Part shown: piece by piece, positions 33,193 through 42,161 of the stretch
Layout of the letters: each line of letters opens with the position of its first letter
How positions within the stretch are numbered: the stretch's first letter is position 1
Assembly: GCF_003062295.1 (NCBI RefSeq)
Contig: NZ_PYCN01000006.1
Span: 124,001 to 188,000 of the forward strand
Direction: 5' to 3'
DNA length: 64,000 nucleotides
DNA from: Bradyrhizobium algeriense
GTDB lineage: Bacteria > Pseudomonadota > Alphaproteobacteria > Rhizobiales > Xanthobacteraceae
Program-made: the position numbers and the translations under genes
The notes under the pieces: model-generated
The model's database searches: none
What the model saw: the letters and a program-made list of their open reading frames with translations, nothing else
Told to the model about the DNA's origin: nothing

Positions 33193-35247
33193 ATGCCCGA
33201 ACCCCGCAGCTACCCGAAATGCTTCGGTCCGTATCTCCGGTACGCGATCTCGACGGACTTCAGGAATTTCGAATTTTTCGACTTGCAGTCCGCGCTGTTC
33301 TTTCTGGTGGAATTTAAGACCGCTGAAAAAGATCAGCACAGAAGATTCGTAGATGACGTGGCAAAGGCCCATGGGGGCGCCGTCGACTTGAGCCCGCCAA
33401 ACGGCACCCGGTATGCTACGATGTTTGCCACTAAGTCGGCTGTGGCTGGCGAAGCCTTGGATGTCTGGGACCGCTTCGTCTCAAGGGTCGAACTGTCTCT
33501 ACCCTTGAAGCCGAAGTTTGAACCGGGTGTTGTGGAGAGGGAGATGGATCGTCGCGAAAATGGCGACGATCCGGTGGGGCCGCTCTTGCTGGGCGTGATC
33601 GACGATGGCTGCCCGTTCGCCGCCGCACATTTCCTCAAGAGTACGTCGGGAGTCGGCAGAAGGACGCGAGTGCGCGGCATATGGGATCAGAATTTTGGCA
33701 GACAGCCGATCAATGTGAATGACAAGGACGGCCAGCCTTGCGTGTTTGGCAAAACGCTGGGTGATCTCAAATACGGACTCGAATTTCGGCGTGCTTCCGA
33801 CGCGCCCGGCGCCGCGTCCCCGCGGCAAATGGGACTTAACGAATGGATCGAGTTGCATGTGACGCCGCAAGGCAGCGTCGACGAAGACGGCTGCTATGCC
33901 GATGCCGGGTTTCCCTGCCTTGCGCACCACGCGTCGCATGGTGCGCATGTCATGGACCTGTTCGCGGGGCGCATCCCGACCTCGTCACGAATCGGTCCCT
34001 TTCCAGGCGACCGGCGCGATCCGCCGAGTTGGAGCGTGGGCGCCGACGCGGCTAGCCAAGACGAGACGGACGTTGTGTTCGTCCAGTTCCCAACGCATTG
34101 CCTTCGCGATGCGACAGGCGTGTGGCTGAAGGCGTATGTTCATGATGCCATCCTGTACATCCTGTCGCATGTGGATTCGACGAAGCCCGGTCGCGTCGTG
34201 ATAAACCTCAGTTACGGGCCGACGACAGGACCGCACAACGGTTTGGCCGAATTGGAAACGTTGCTGACGACGTTCGTCGAAAAATACGACGGCGAAGGAA
34301 AGCTCGAGCTCGATATCGTGATCGCTGCAGGCAATTCCTATCTGCTTCAGGATCACGTTACTTTCTGCAGGACCAGTGGTCAGCCTGACCATGTCGAATG
34401 GACTTGGCGTCTTCCTCCCGACAACACCAGTCTGTGCTTCGCGGAAGTGTGGATGAAAACGGCTTATGCCGCCCCTGTCGAAGTCACTTTGATTTCGCCT
34501 AGCGGCGTCCAGTACAAGCCGACCGCACCTCCGCTTCCCCTTCCCACCCCTTTGCCCCCTACACCACCCGCTGGAGTGGACGTCCCGATTCCGTGGACCA
34601 CTGAAGACACGATGTGGCGGCTTCACGTCGAACCTACCATCGCCACCGACGAGGTCGTGGCAGAACATGGCGACTGGACGATCCAGGTTGCCAAGATCCC
34701 CGAAGGTGTCGAGCTTCATGCCTATGTCGCACGCACCGATCCCAATATGAATATGCGGACGGGCGCCAAACGTTCGTATTTTGTCGACGGAAACTGGGAG
34801 CGAGCCCGGTCGGCCGAGGACAAATGCACGTACACAAATGGGGAGTTCAACAGGACCGGATCGCTAATCGATCGCCACGGCACCCTCAACGGGATTGCTA
34901 CCGCCAAAGATGACGGCGTGCACGTTGCTGGCGGCTTCATTATCTCGAATCGGCGCAAGTCGCGTTATTCGTCGGCTGGCCCGGCTCGCCCCGGCCCGCT
35001 TACCCGTCGCTACGGTCCTGATTACCTCTTGCCCTGCGACGAGTCCTACGCTCTCGGCGGCATACGTGCGGGAGGCAACAGGAGCGGCGCCGTGTTTCGG
35101 CTTACAGGTACCAGTACAGCGGCACCCCAGCTGGCGCGGCATATTGCCAAGCCGCCGGCTCAATTCCCGCAGGCGACCGACGTTCCGTCTCCGGGCGACT
35201 ATGTAGAAATCGAGAAACGCGGTGGCGGCAATTTGGAGCCCCCGTAG
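33193..35247 (+). CDS. Atypical subtilisin-like (S8 family) serine protease
   Basis: A 684-residue protein without signal peptide. The S8 triad is recognisable despite low similarity: Asp137 (LLGVIDDGCPF), His249 (ASHGAHVMDLFAG, matching the HGTHVAG block) and Ser641 (LTGTSTAAPQLAR, matching GTSxAAP). The oxyanion Asn381 is in DIVIAAGNSY. Very large insertions separate the blocks, including a proline-rich loop (about 445-470) and a probable beta-sandwich domain (about 400-520) between Asn and Ser. The first roughly 125 residues show no known prodomain. A ribosome binding site GGAG precedes the ATG. It lies 39 bases behind the PAP2-like gene, which suggests a shared role. Substrate and location are unknown. 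Confidence 0.82.
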   Translation: MPEPRSYPKCFGPYLRYAISTDFRNFEFFDLQSALFFLVEFKTAEKDQHRRFVDDVAKAHGGAVDLSPPNGTRYATMFATKSAVAGEALDVWDRFVSRVELSLPLKPKFEPGVVEREMDRRENGDDPVGPLLLGVIDDGCPFAAAHFLKSTSGVGRRTRVRGIWDQNFGRQPINVNDKDGQPCVFGKTLGDLKYGLEFRRASDAPGAASPRQMGLNEWIELHVTPQGSVDEDGCYADAGFPCLAHHASHGAHVMDLFAGRIPTSSRIGPFPGDRRDPPSWSVGADAASQDETDVVFVQFPTHCLRDATGVWLKAYVHDAILYILSHVDSTKPGRVVINLSYGPTTGPHNGLAELETLLTTFVEKYDGEGKLELDIVIAAGNSYLLQDHVTFCRTSGQPDHVEWTWRLPPDNTSLCFAEVWMKTAYAAPVEVTLISPSGVQYKPTAPPLPLPTPLPPTPPAGVDVPIPWTTEDTMWRLHVEPTIATDEVVAEHGDWTIQVAKIPEGVELHAYVARTDPNMNMRTGAKRSYFVDGNWERARSAEDKCTYTNGEFNRTGSLIDRHGTLNGIATAKDDGVHVAGGFIISNRRKSRYSSAGPARPGPLTRRYGPDYLLPCDESYALGGIRAGGNRSGAVFRLTGTSTAAPQLARHIAKPPAQFPQATDVPSPGDYVEIEKRGGGNLEPP

Positions 35248-35249
35248 TG

Positions 35250-36260
35250 TCAGGGCCGCCGCGTCCAGCTGTTGGCGTTCACAGCACCCGGAGGAACCTC
35301 GCCCCTGACAATCTGCTCGACCTGCCGCACCGTCTCCAGCGACTGGCTCTCGATCGCCGGCGGCGTCAGTCCGCCGATATGCGGTGTCGCGATGACGTTC
35401 GGCAGTTTTGCCAATTCCGGCGACGGCATCTGGTCCAGCGCGCGGCCGACATCCATCGCGGCGCCGGCGATGAGGTTTTCGCGGAGCGCCGCCGACAACG
35501 CGGCCTCGTCGACGAGATTGCCGCGCGACAGGTTGATGAAGAAGGCATGCCTCTGCATGCGCGCCAGCGCCGCCTGCCCGACCAGGTTTTCGGTTTGCTC
35601 GTTGGCAACCGCGAGACAGACGACATAGTCAGCGCGCGCCAGCAGATCGTCGAGCGGCACATGCCGGATCGTGGCATCGCTCACGGTTGCAAAGGGATCA
35701 GCGACCAGCACCTCCATCCTCAGCACCTTCGCGATATCAGCCAGGTAACGGCCGATGCTGCCGTAGCCGATGATGCCGAGGCGGCTGCCGGCCAGTTGCC
35801 GGCCCATGATGATCTCGGGCTTGCGCTCCGAATGGTAGTCGGCGGTCGCGCGCGAAACACCGCGCGACAGATCGACCATGAAGCCGACCGCGAGTTCGGC
35901 GACCGATTGCACGAAGCCCGGCCCGGCCTGCGTCACCAGAACGCCAGCGGCTGAAGCGGCTTCGACATCGATGTTGCGGATATCGACCGCGCAGCGAACG
36001 AAGGCGCGCAAGTTTGGTAGCGCCGGAAAGATCTCGCCCGGTCCCGCGGTGAGCCGGTCGGCCACGATGATATCGACCTCGCGTGCGGCCTCGATCAGCC
36101 CGGCGGCGTCGAGCGCGTCGCTTGATTGATGCAGCTTGACCTGCGCGATGGCTTGCAGCCCCTCGAGGCTGCGCTCGCCATAATACTGGGCGCGAGACTG
36201 GGGCGTGTGGGTCAGCAGGATTTTCAACGCTGGCGGCTTCCCTGTCGATCGCCATGACAT
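35250..36260 (-). CDS. D-2-hydroxyacid dehydrogenase family protein
   Basis: An NAD(P)-dependent dehydrogenase of 336 residues. It has the Rossmann motif GIIGYGSIG (165-170 glycine loop), the substrate Arg246 in FINLSRGNLVDEAAL, and the general-acid His294 in ATPHIGG. The catalytic Glu normally found between them is not evident: the segment reads AMDVGRALDQMPSPEL, with Asp276 nearest. It resembles the SerA/GyaR group in fold, but the missing Glu and the N-terminal domain do not match a named enzyme. The gene ends two bases from the stop of the convergent protease gene. Confidence 0.88.
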   Translation of the reverse strand: MSWRSTGKPPALKILLTHTPQSRAQYYGERSLEGLQAIAQVKLHQSSDALDAAGLIEAAREVDIIVADRLTAGPGEIFPALPNLRAFVRCAVDIRNIDVEAASAAGVLVTQAGPGFVQSVAELAVGFMVDLSRGVSRATADYHSERKPEIIMGRQLAGSRLGIIGYGSIGRYLADIAKVLRMEVLVADPFATVSDATIRHVPLDDLLARADYVVCLAVANEQTENLVGQAALARMQRHAFFINLSRGNLVDEAALSAALRENLIAGAAMDVGRALDQMPSPELAKLPNVIATPHIGGLTPPAIESQSLETVRQVEQIVRGEVPPGAVNANSWTRRP

Positions 36261-36329
36261 GTGGCGTCACGGCCGGCACATCTATGGCAAAGCCGCCGCC
36301 TCGCGCAAGGCTGCGGCGGCCGTGTCGGG

Positions 36330-38444
36330 CTACTTGGATCGGGCGACCGTCGTACCGTCCCAATCTTCACCGGCGGGATTTTCGAGCTGCTGCCGGCAGC
36401 GTTCGATCATCGCAGATGACGCAGCATCGTTACGGATTTCCAGCACGTTCTCGAACGCAGCGATTGCGGCCTTGAAATCACGCGCGCGGAAGGCGGCGAG
36501 GCCGGATTCATACGAGGCCACCCAGTCGGGGGCGCCGCCGAACTCGCCGGCCATGCCCAATAATTCATAGATCTGCAGTCCGCCGGCGCGGCCATAGACC
36601 GCCAGCCGGTCGAGTTCGCGAACGACGATGCTTTTCCCCGCCAGCCGGCGCGTTTCCGGGCCGATGATGATCGTGGAGCCGTACGCCTTGTTGGTGCTCT
36701 CCAGCCGGCTCGCAATATTCACGGCGTCGCCGATCACGGTGTAATTCAGCCTTACTTCCGATCCGATATTGCCGACCAGCATGTCGCCGGAATTGATGCC
36801 GATGCGAATCTTGACCGGCTCACCGTGGTCGTCGACGAGGCCGGCCTCCTCCACCGCACGCCGGCATGCCAGCGCCGCCCGGCAGCAATCGACGGCATGA
36901 TCGGGATTGGGCGCCGGCGCGCCCCAGAACGCCATCACAGCATCGCCGATGAATTTGTCGATGGTGCCGTTCTGGTTTTGAATCTGCACCGAGACGCTGT
37001 CGAAATAGCGCGACAGCAGTGGAATGATGCGGTCGCCGAGACGCTCCGACATGCCGGTAAAGCCGGCGAGATCGATGAACATCACGCTCATCGGCCGTAT
37101 CGCACCACCGAGGCGCGCACCATTACCGTCGCTGATCAGCCGCTTCACCAGGTCGGCCGGAATGTATTTCCGGAACGCGGCAAGCCCCTGCGCCATGTCG
37201 CCGATGGCGCCTGAAAGATTCCCGATCTCGGTCAGCCGCGACGGATGCCGCTGCACCTTGTCGAGGTCAAAGCGCTCGACATGCCTGATCTCGTTGACCA
37301 CCTTGATCAGCGGCGCGGCGATCAGGCGCTGGGCGAGCCATGCCGACAAGAGCCCCGCGAAAACGATCAACACCGCCAGCCCGATCAGCAAATTCCGGAT
37401 CGTCATCTGCACCGGTCCGAGAAATTCGGATTCCGGCACCACCGTCACCAGCGACCAGCCCGGAAACGAAATCGGCGTCAGCACCGCCTGATAGGCCTTG
37501 CCGTCGCGAACCACCTTGGTGTTGAACGGCTGCCCTTCACCCGGTTCGTAAGCACTGGCATTCTGGATCGCCTCGACCGCGATGGGAAACAGCGGATGAT
37601 CGGTCTTCAGCGCCACTGCCTCGTTGGCGTTCGGATCGGGTGAGGCCACCACCTTGCCGTTCCGCTCGAGGATGAAGGCGCCGGCGGATTTTCCGACCGT
37701 GAGCTGCGACAGGAAATTCGACACCCGCGTCAGTTCGATGATGATGGCGATGACGCCGGCCGGCTTCTTATCGATGTCGAGAGGGGCCGAAAAGGCGGCT
37801 GCCAGCCGTTCGCCCCGCGGATGCGTCGTCAGCGTCGACCAGTATTCATCGTTGGTCTCTTTGGCGACCCGAAACCATTCTTGCTCTGCCACGGAATAGT
37901 CGGTTTCTTCGAACCAGCTGGCCTTGAGCCGAAGATCGTTGCCGACGAATTCGTAGCGATTGATGCGCATGTTGCGGTCGGGCGCGATCTCCAGCATTTC
38001 GATCACACCGTCGCCGGCCTTGTGGCCGGCAAAGAACGATCCATCCGGCCATCCGAACGCCACCGAGGAGATGGTCGGCTGCGACAGCAATTGCGACCGG
38101 AAAACGACTTCGCGTTTTCGGGCATCGCGCGGATCAAACACTTTTTCGGCGAGTAGCGTTCGCACCGCCATCATGGACGAGCGCGCCTCCGTCGTGACCG
38201 ATTGCAGTTCGTCACCCACTGCCGAAACGATCTGGTCGTTGATGGTGTTGGCCAGCGTCTGGCTGACCTGATGGGCGGTGCGCCACCACAACAGATGCAC
38301 GCCGACGGCGCTGACGACGATGGACGTCAGCACAAGGGCGGAAATGGCGGTGCGGATGCCAAGGCGCATGCAGGGGTCCTGTTCGCGGGGGCGCTTATGG
38401 GCCTTACGGGACCATACCAGCGTCTGTTTCAGCCGCGAGGCCAT
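36330..38444 (-). CDS. Membrane adenylate cyclase with periplasmic Cache sensor domain
   Basis: A sensory class III cyclase. After a basic N-terminus it has a transmembrane helix (TAISALVLTSIVVSAVGVHLLWW) and a double-Cache-like periplasmic domain of about 300 residues (SSVAFGWPDGSFFAGHKAGD, FPGWSLVTVVPESEF). A second helix (LLIGLAVLIVFAGLLSAWLA), a HAMP segment and the cyclase domain follow. The cyclase domain contains VMFIDLAGFTGMSERLGD, DKFIGDAVMAFWGAP and YTVIGDAVNIASRLES, so both metal-binding Asp residues are present. It should make cyclic AMP in response to a periplasmic ligand. The start is uncertain: ATG at 38444 is used; ATG at 38369, directly before the first helix with AGGA upstream, is an equally plausible choice. 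Confidence 0.9.
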   Translation of the reverse strand: MASRLKQTLVWSRKAHKRPREQDPCMRLGIRTAISALVLTSIVVSAVGVHLLWWRTAHQVSQTLANTINDQIVSAVGDELQSVTTEARSSMMAVRTLLAEKVFDPRDARKREVVFRSQLLSQPTISSVAFGWPDGSFFAGHKAGDGVIEMLEIAPDRNMRINRYEFVGNDLRLKASWFEETDYSVAEQEWFRVAKETNDEYWSTLTTHPRGERLAAAFSAPLDIDKKPAGVIAIIIELTRVSNFLSQLTVGKSAGAFILERNGKVVASPDPNANEAVALKTDHPLFPIAVEAIQNASAYEPGEGQPFNTKVVRDGKAYQAVLTPISFPGWSLVTVVPESEFLGPVQMTIRNLLIGLAVLIVFAGLLSAWLAQRLIAAPLIKVVNEIRHVERFDLDKVQRHPSRLTEIGNLSGAIGDMAQGLAAFRKYIPADLVKRLISDGNGARLGGAIRPMSVMFIDLAGFTGMSERLGDRIIPLLSRYFDSVSVQIQNQNGTIDKFIGDAVMAFWGAPAPNPDHAVDCCRAALACRRAVEEAGLVDDHGEPVKIRIGINSGDMLVGNIGSEVRLNYTVIGDAVNIASRLESTNKAYGSTIIIGPETRRLAGKSIVVRELDRLAVYGRAGGLQIYELLGMAGEFGGAPDWVASYESGLAAFRARDFKAAIAAFENVLEIRNDAASSAMIERCRQQLENPAGEDWDGTTVARSK

Positions 38445-38569
38445 TTCGGCAGCCCGGACACGCCTCTGTGACCGAACTTGAGCCGTAATGGCGACGAAAC
38501 TTATCGATTGTCTGTTCCGTACAAGCCAGTACGGCGCTATGCCTTGTGGCAATTCTCGAAGGTCACGCA

Positions 38570-39301
38570 ATGCACGATGTTTCCATCCCGGCGGCCCTGA
38601 TTGCCGGTCTCGTCAGCTTCCTGTCCCCCTGCGTGCTGCCGCTGGTGCCGCCCTATCTGATCTATCTCACCGGCGCGACCATCGAGCATGTCGCCAATGA
38701 GGAGACCACGAAGACCTCCAGGCGGGCGGTGATGGCTTCGGCGCTGATGTTCGTGCTGGGCTTTTCCACCGTCTTCGTGGCGCTCGGCGCCAGCGCTTCC
38801 CTGATCGGCGGCCTGATCCGCGCCTGGTCGGCAGAACTCTCGATCCTGGCCGGCATCGTGATCATCATCATGGGCCTGCATTTCCTCGGCCTGACGCGGA
38901 TCGGGCTGTTGATGCGCGAGGGCCGGATGACGATGCCGAAACCGGTCGGCCTGTGGGGCGCCTATGCCATGGGCCTCGCCTTCGCCTTCGGCTGGACGCC
39001 CTGCATCGGCCCCATTCTGGCGGCGATCCTGTCGATCGCAGCCGCTGAGGCCACCGTCACCAAGGGCGCCGGCCTGCTCGCGGTCTATTCCGCCGGGCTC
39101 GGAATTCCGTTCCTGCTGGCAGCCTTCATGGTCGAGCAGTTCTCCTCGCTGTTCGCGCGGATGAAGCGGCACCTCGGCAAGGTCGAGCATGCCATGGGCA
39201 TCCTGATGGTGATCACCGGCATCGGCTTCCTGACCGGTTCCGTCACCAGCATCAGCATCTGGCTGCTGGAGACTTTCCCCGCACTGCAAAATTTCGGTTA
39301 G
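38570..39301 (+). CDS. ccdA: CcdA/DsbD-type thiol transport membrane protein
   Basis: Moves reducing equivalents from cytoplasmic thioredoxin across the inner membrane to periplasmic thiol proteins. The 243-residue product has six helices and the two conserved cysteines of the family, Cys21 in FLSPCVLPLVPPYL and Cys145 in GWTPCIGPIL. The ATG at 38570 gives the standard N-terminus; AAGG lies eight bases upstream. It precedes doxX and a secreted thioredoxin-fold protein, natural downstream partners for a periplasmic reducing pathway, although its best known role is in cytochrome c maturation. Confidence 0.93.
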   Translation: MHDVSIPAALIAGLVSFLSPCVLPLVPPYLIYLTGATIEHVANEETTKTSRRAVMASALMFVLGFSTVFVALGASASLIGGLIRAWSAELSILAGIVIIIMGLHFLGLTRIGLLMREGRMTMPKPVGLWGAYAMGLAFAFGWTPCIGPILAAILSIAAAEATVTKGAGLLAVYSAGLGIPFLLAAFMVEQFSSLFARMKRHLGKVEHAMGILMVITGIGFLTGSVTSISIWLLETFPALQNFG

Positions 39302-39306
39302 GCCAC

Positions 39307-39332
39307 GTAACAAGCGGCCGGGCCATTACGAA
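39307..39332 (+). promoter_or_regulatory. Candidate ECF (SigF/EcfF-type) promoter upstream of doxX
   Basis: GTAACA (39307-39312) and CGAA (39329-39332) are spaced by exactly 16 bases. This is one mismatch from the GTAACC-N16-CGAA pattern I recall for Caulobacter SigF. It lies 110 bases before the doxX ATG, in the ccdA-doxX gap. Confidence 0.45.
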
Positions 39333-39441
39333 ATTCCTGTCAGGACCAGATCGCCGCAATCGCGGCCCGTGGCTTTTTGCGCGCACTGGAGTGAAAGAAG
39401 CCGCAGGTTGCGGCATCGCCAATAATTAAAGGGGGGTTCGC

Positions 39442-39906
39442 ATGTATTTCATCGTCAATCTGCTCATCCTGCTGCCCGCGCAAATCGCATCGTATTTTTC
39501 CTGGGCCGGGCCCCTGATCATGCGGCTCATCGTCGGCTACACCTTCATGCTGTCCGGCTGGGGCAAGCTCACCCATCTTGAGCAGGTGACGGAGAATTTT
39601 GTCGGCTGGGGCATTCCATTCCCGAACATCCTCACCCCCTTCGTAGCCGGCGTCGAATTGTTCGGCGGCGCCATGCTGATCCTCGGCCTGTTCACGCGAA
39701 TTCCGGCCGCGATGCTGGCGGTGGTCATGGTCGTTGCCATCAAGGCGGCGAAATGGGGCGACGTCGATTCGCTGGAGACGCTGCTCGGCTTCGAGGAGGC
39801 AGTCTACTTCGCCGGCTTCATGTGGCTCGCCATCGCCGGTCCCGGCGCTGCGTCCCTCGACCGGCTGCTGGTGAATACGGCCGGCCACAGCGAGAAATCG
39901 ACCTGA
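39442..39906 (+). CDS. DoxX family membrane protein
   Basis: A 154-residue protein with four predicted helices and the DoxX pattern: LIMRLIVGYTFMLSGWGKLTHLEQVTENFVGWGIPFPNILTPFVAGVELFGGAMLILGLFTRIPA. DoxX-like subunits serve in thiosulfate:quinone oxidoreductases and in envelope redox complexes, and a DoxX gene often accompanies bufferin operons. GGGGGG lies six bases before the ATG. It is followed after 90 bases by the DUF255 gene, probably in one transcript, and preceded by an ECF-like promoter. Confidence 0.92.
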   Translation: MYFIVNLLILLPAQIASYFSWAGPLIMRLIVGYTFMLSGWGKLTHLEQVTENFVGWGIPFPNILTPFVAGVELFGGAMLILGLFTRIPAAMLAVVMVVAIKAAKWGDVDSLETLLGFEEAVYFAGFMWLAIAGPGAASLDRLLVNTAGHSEKST

Positions 39907-39996
39907 TCTCACAATGCTGTGACAACGCCCGAAAAGCTGAGCCCGGATTTCGCCTGCAGCGTAGCTGGCGAAACGCCAGCGTTTCCGGGAGCCGCC

Positions 39997-41781
39997 ATGA
40001 AACTCGTCCGCCTTGCCGCCTTCGCCCTCGCCGCCTTTGCCGTGTCTCCGTCGTTCGCTTCGGATGGGCCGAAATGGAGTGAATGGAGCGACGACCTGTT
40101 CACCCGCGCGCAGGCCGAACAGCGCTTCGTCATCCTCGATCTCGAGGCGGTGTGGTGCCACTGGTGCCACGTCATGGAGAAGACGACCTACGCCAATCCC
40201 GAGGTCAGGGAATTGCTCGCCGCAAAATATCTGCCGGTGCGCGTCGATCAGGATGCCAACCCGGATCTGTCGAGCCGCTATGGCGACTGGGGCTGGCCGG
40301 CGACCATCGTGTTCGGCCCCGACGGCACCGAGATAGCCAAGATCAGGGGCTATATCGAGCCGGAGCGGATGCAGGCGCTTCTCAAGGCGATCATCGACGA
40401 TCCCTCACCCGGACCGTCGGTCGGCGAAGCCTTTGAGGTGAAGCCGTCGACCTCGGCCTTCCTCGACAAGGCGCAGCGCGCCGCGTTGACGAAGAATGTC
40501 GACGAATCCTACGAGGAAAACCTCGGCGGCTGGGGCGAGGACCAGAAATTTATCGACGGCGACAGCATGGATCTTGCGATCACCCGTGCCGAGGCCGGCG
40601 ACGCCGTGGCAATCAAGCGCGTCCGGCAGACCCTGGATGCCGCTACTGCGCTGATCGATCCGGTGTGGGGCGGCGTGTACCAGTATTCCGAAGGCGGCTC
40701 CTGGACCCGCGCGCATTTCGAAAAGATCATGTCGTTCCAGGCGCAATATCTCCGGCAGTACAGCCAGGCCTATGCGCTGTGGAAGGATCCGAAATATCTG
40801 GCCGCCGCACGCAACATCGAACGCTATCTCGCGGCGTTTCTGACGAGCCCCGACGGTGCGTTCTATGTCAGCCAGGATGCCGATCTCGATCACGATACCG
40901 ATGGGCACAAATATTACGCGCTGCCGGACGGCGAGCGCCGCAAACTGGGCATGCCGCGCATCGACAAGAATTTATACGCGCGCGAAAATGGCTGGGCCAT
41001 TTCAGCACTTGCCGCGTACTACAACGTTACCAATGATCCCAAGGTGCTGGCGGTCGCGGAACGCGCTGCGAAATGGGTGATCGACAACCGCGCGCTGCCG
41101 GATGGCGGTTTCCGTCATGGCGAGAAGGATCGCGGCGGACCATTTCTGGGCGATACGCTTGCGATGGGCCAAGCCTTCCTCGATCTCTATGCCGCCACGG
41201 GAAACCGCGACTGGCTCACCGCCGCCGCCAAGGCCGGCGATTTCGTCGCGACCTTCCGCGATGAGGCCGGCGGCTTCGTGACCTCGAAGACCGCGGAAGG
41301 CAAGACCGGCGTGCTCGCAAAACCCGCCAAGCTGATCGACGACCAGGTGCAGGTCGCAAGGTTCACGAACCTGCTCAACCGCTACTTCGGCAGCGAGACC
41401 TATCGCGAGCAGGCTGCGCACGCGATGCGCTATCTCGCCAGCGCCTCGGCCGGAATGATGCGCCCCGTACCCGGCGTCCTGCTCGCCGACGAAGAACTCG
41501 CGGTCGAGCCCACCCACATGACAATCGTCGGACACAAGGACGACGCCCGCGCGAAAACCCTGCACGCGCTGGCCCGTGCGCTGCCGGCCCGCTACAAGCG
41601 GCTGGAGTGGCTCGATCTGCGCGAGGGCAAGCTGCCCAACCCCGACGTCGAATATCCCGACCTCGGCGAACCCGCGGCGTTCGCCTGCAGCAACCGCATC
41701 TGTTCGTTTCCATCCTTCAATGCCGAGGAGTTGCGGGCCACGGTTGCGCAGATGGCCAGACTAAAACCTGTGCGTGGATAG
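39997..41781 (+). CDS. Secreted DUF255 thioredoxin-domain protein (YyaL-like)
   Basis: A 594-residue exported protein: signal peptide (residues 1-22, ending SFA), then a thioredoxin-like domain with the redox pair Cys54-His-Trp-Cys57 in LEAVWCHWCHVMEKTTY. An alpha/alpha-barrel region like that of cellobiose epimerase-type folds follows (GGVYQYSEGGSWTRAHFEKIMSFQAQYLRQY). Two further Cys sit near the C-terminus (AFACSNRICSFP). The start at 39997 is fixed by GGAG five bases upstream and by the signal peptide. Cytoplasmic relatives are called YyaL/spermatogenesis-associated protein 20-like; this one is periplasmic, so it could receive electrons from CcdA. Confidence 0.9.
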   Translation: MKLVRLAAFALAAFAVSPSFASDGPKWSEWSDDLFTRAQAEQRFVILDLEAVWCHWCHVMEKTTYANPEVRELLAAKYLPVRVDQDANPDLSSRYGDWGWPATIVFGPDGTEIAKIRGYIEPERMQALLKAIIDDPSPGPSVGEAFEVKPSTSAFLDKAQRAALTKNVDESYEENLGGWGEDQKFIDGDSMDLAITRAEAGDAVAIKRVRQTLDAATALIDPVWGGVYQYSEGGSWTRAHFEKIMSFQAQYLRQYSQAYALWKDPKYLAAARNIERYLAAFLTSPDGAFYVSQDADLDHDTDGHKYYALPDGERRKLGMPRIDKNLYARENGWAISALAAYYNVTNDPKVLAVAERAAKWVIDNRALPDGGFRHGEKDRGGPFLGDTLAMGQAFLDLYAATGNRDWLTAAAKAGDFVATFRDEAGGFVTSKTAEGKTGVLAKPAKLIDDQVQVARFTNLLNRYFGSETYREQAAHAMRYLASASAGMMRPVPGVLLADEELAVEPTHMTIVGHKDDARAKTLHALARALPARYKRLEWLDLREGKLPNPDVEYPDLGEPAAFACSNRICSFPSFNAEELRATVAQMARLKPVRG

Positions 41782-42161
41782 CTTGATTGAATCTCGTTGT
41801 GCAATGCAACCGACCGCCGCATCCCGGCTAATCCGTTGAAGCGCTGCGCTTTCCGCACGGCGCACGGCTGCGAAGGTCTCTGTCATACGCAACGAAATAC
41901 TTTGGAACCGCCGGGGTTGGACATGGGCGGGATGTCCAAATGAAAAAAAGAAAATTTTCTTTTGAAACTCTGTAACCAAATCGCCCGATGCCCCGTAGCT
42001 GGCTCTGGATGAGCACCAAGGTCACGGAGACCCGCCGTTTACGGCAGGCCTCCGCGACCCGATTGCCATCCGTCACATCGCTTGCGTTGTGGGGTCCGTG
42101 ATCGAGAGATCCACGGGTGCGCACGGCGTATTGTCTTCAAACAATCATCGAGGAGATCGTC
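41782..42161. other. Leader region of the bufferin cluster
   Basis: No gene is supported in these 380 bases. It holds an A/T-rich run (about 41940-41965), the ECF-type promoter at 41972-41997 and a leader of roughly 155 bases before the first bufA, with a GAGGAG ribosome binding site six bases from its ATG. Confidence 0.6.
41972..41997 (+). promoter_or_regulatory. ECF (SigF/EcfF-type) promoter upstream of first bufA
   Basis: GTAACC (41972-41977), exactly 16 bases, then CGTA (41994-41997). The extended match GTAACCAAA-N13-CGTAGCT is identical to the element before the second bufA. The -35 is the same as that recalled for Caulobacter SigF and the spacing is the same; the -10 differs by one base from CGAA. 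Confidence 0.7.
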
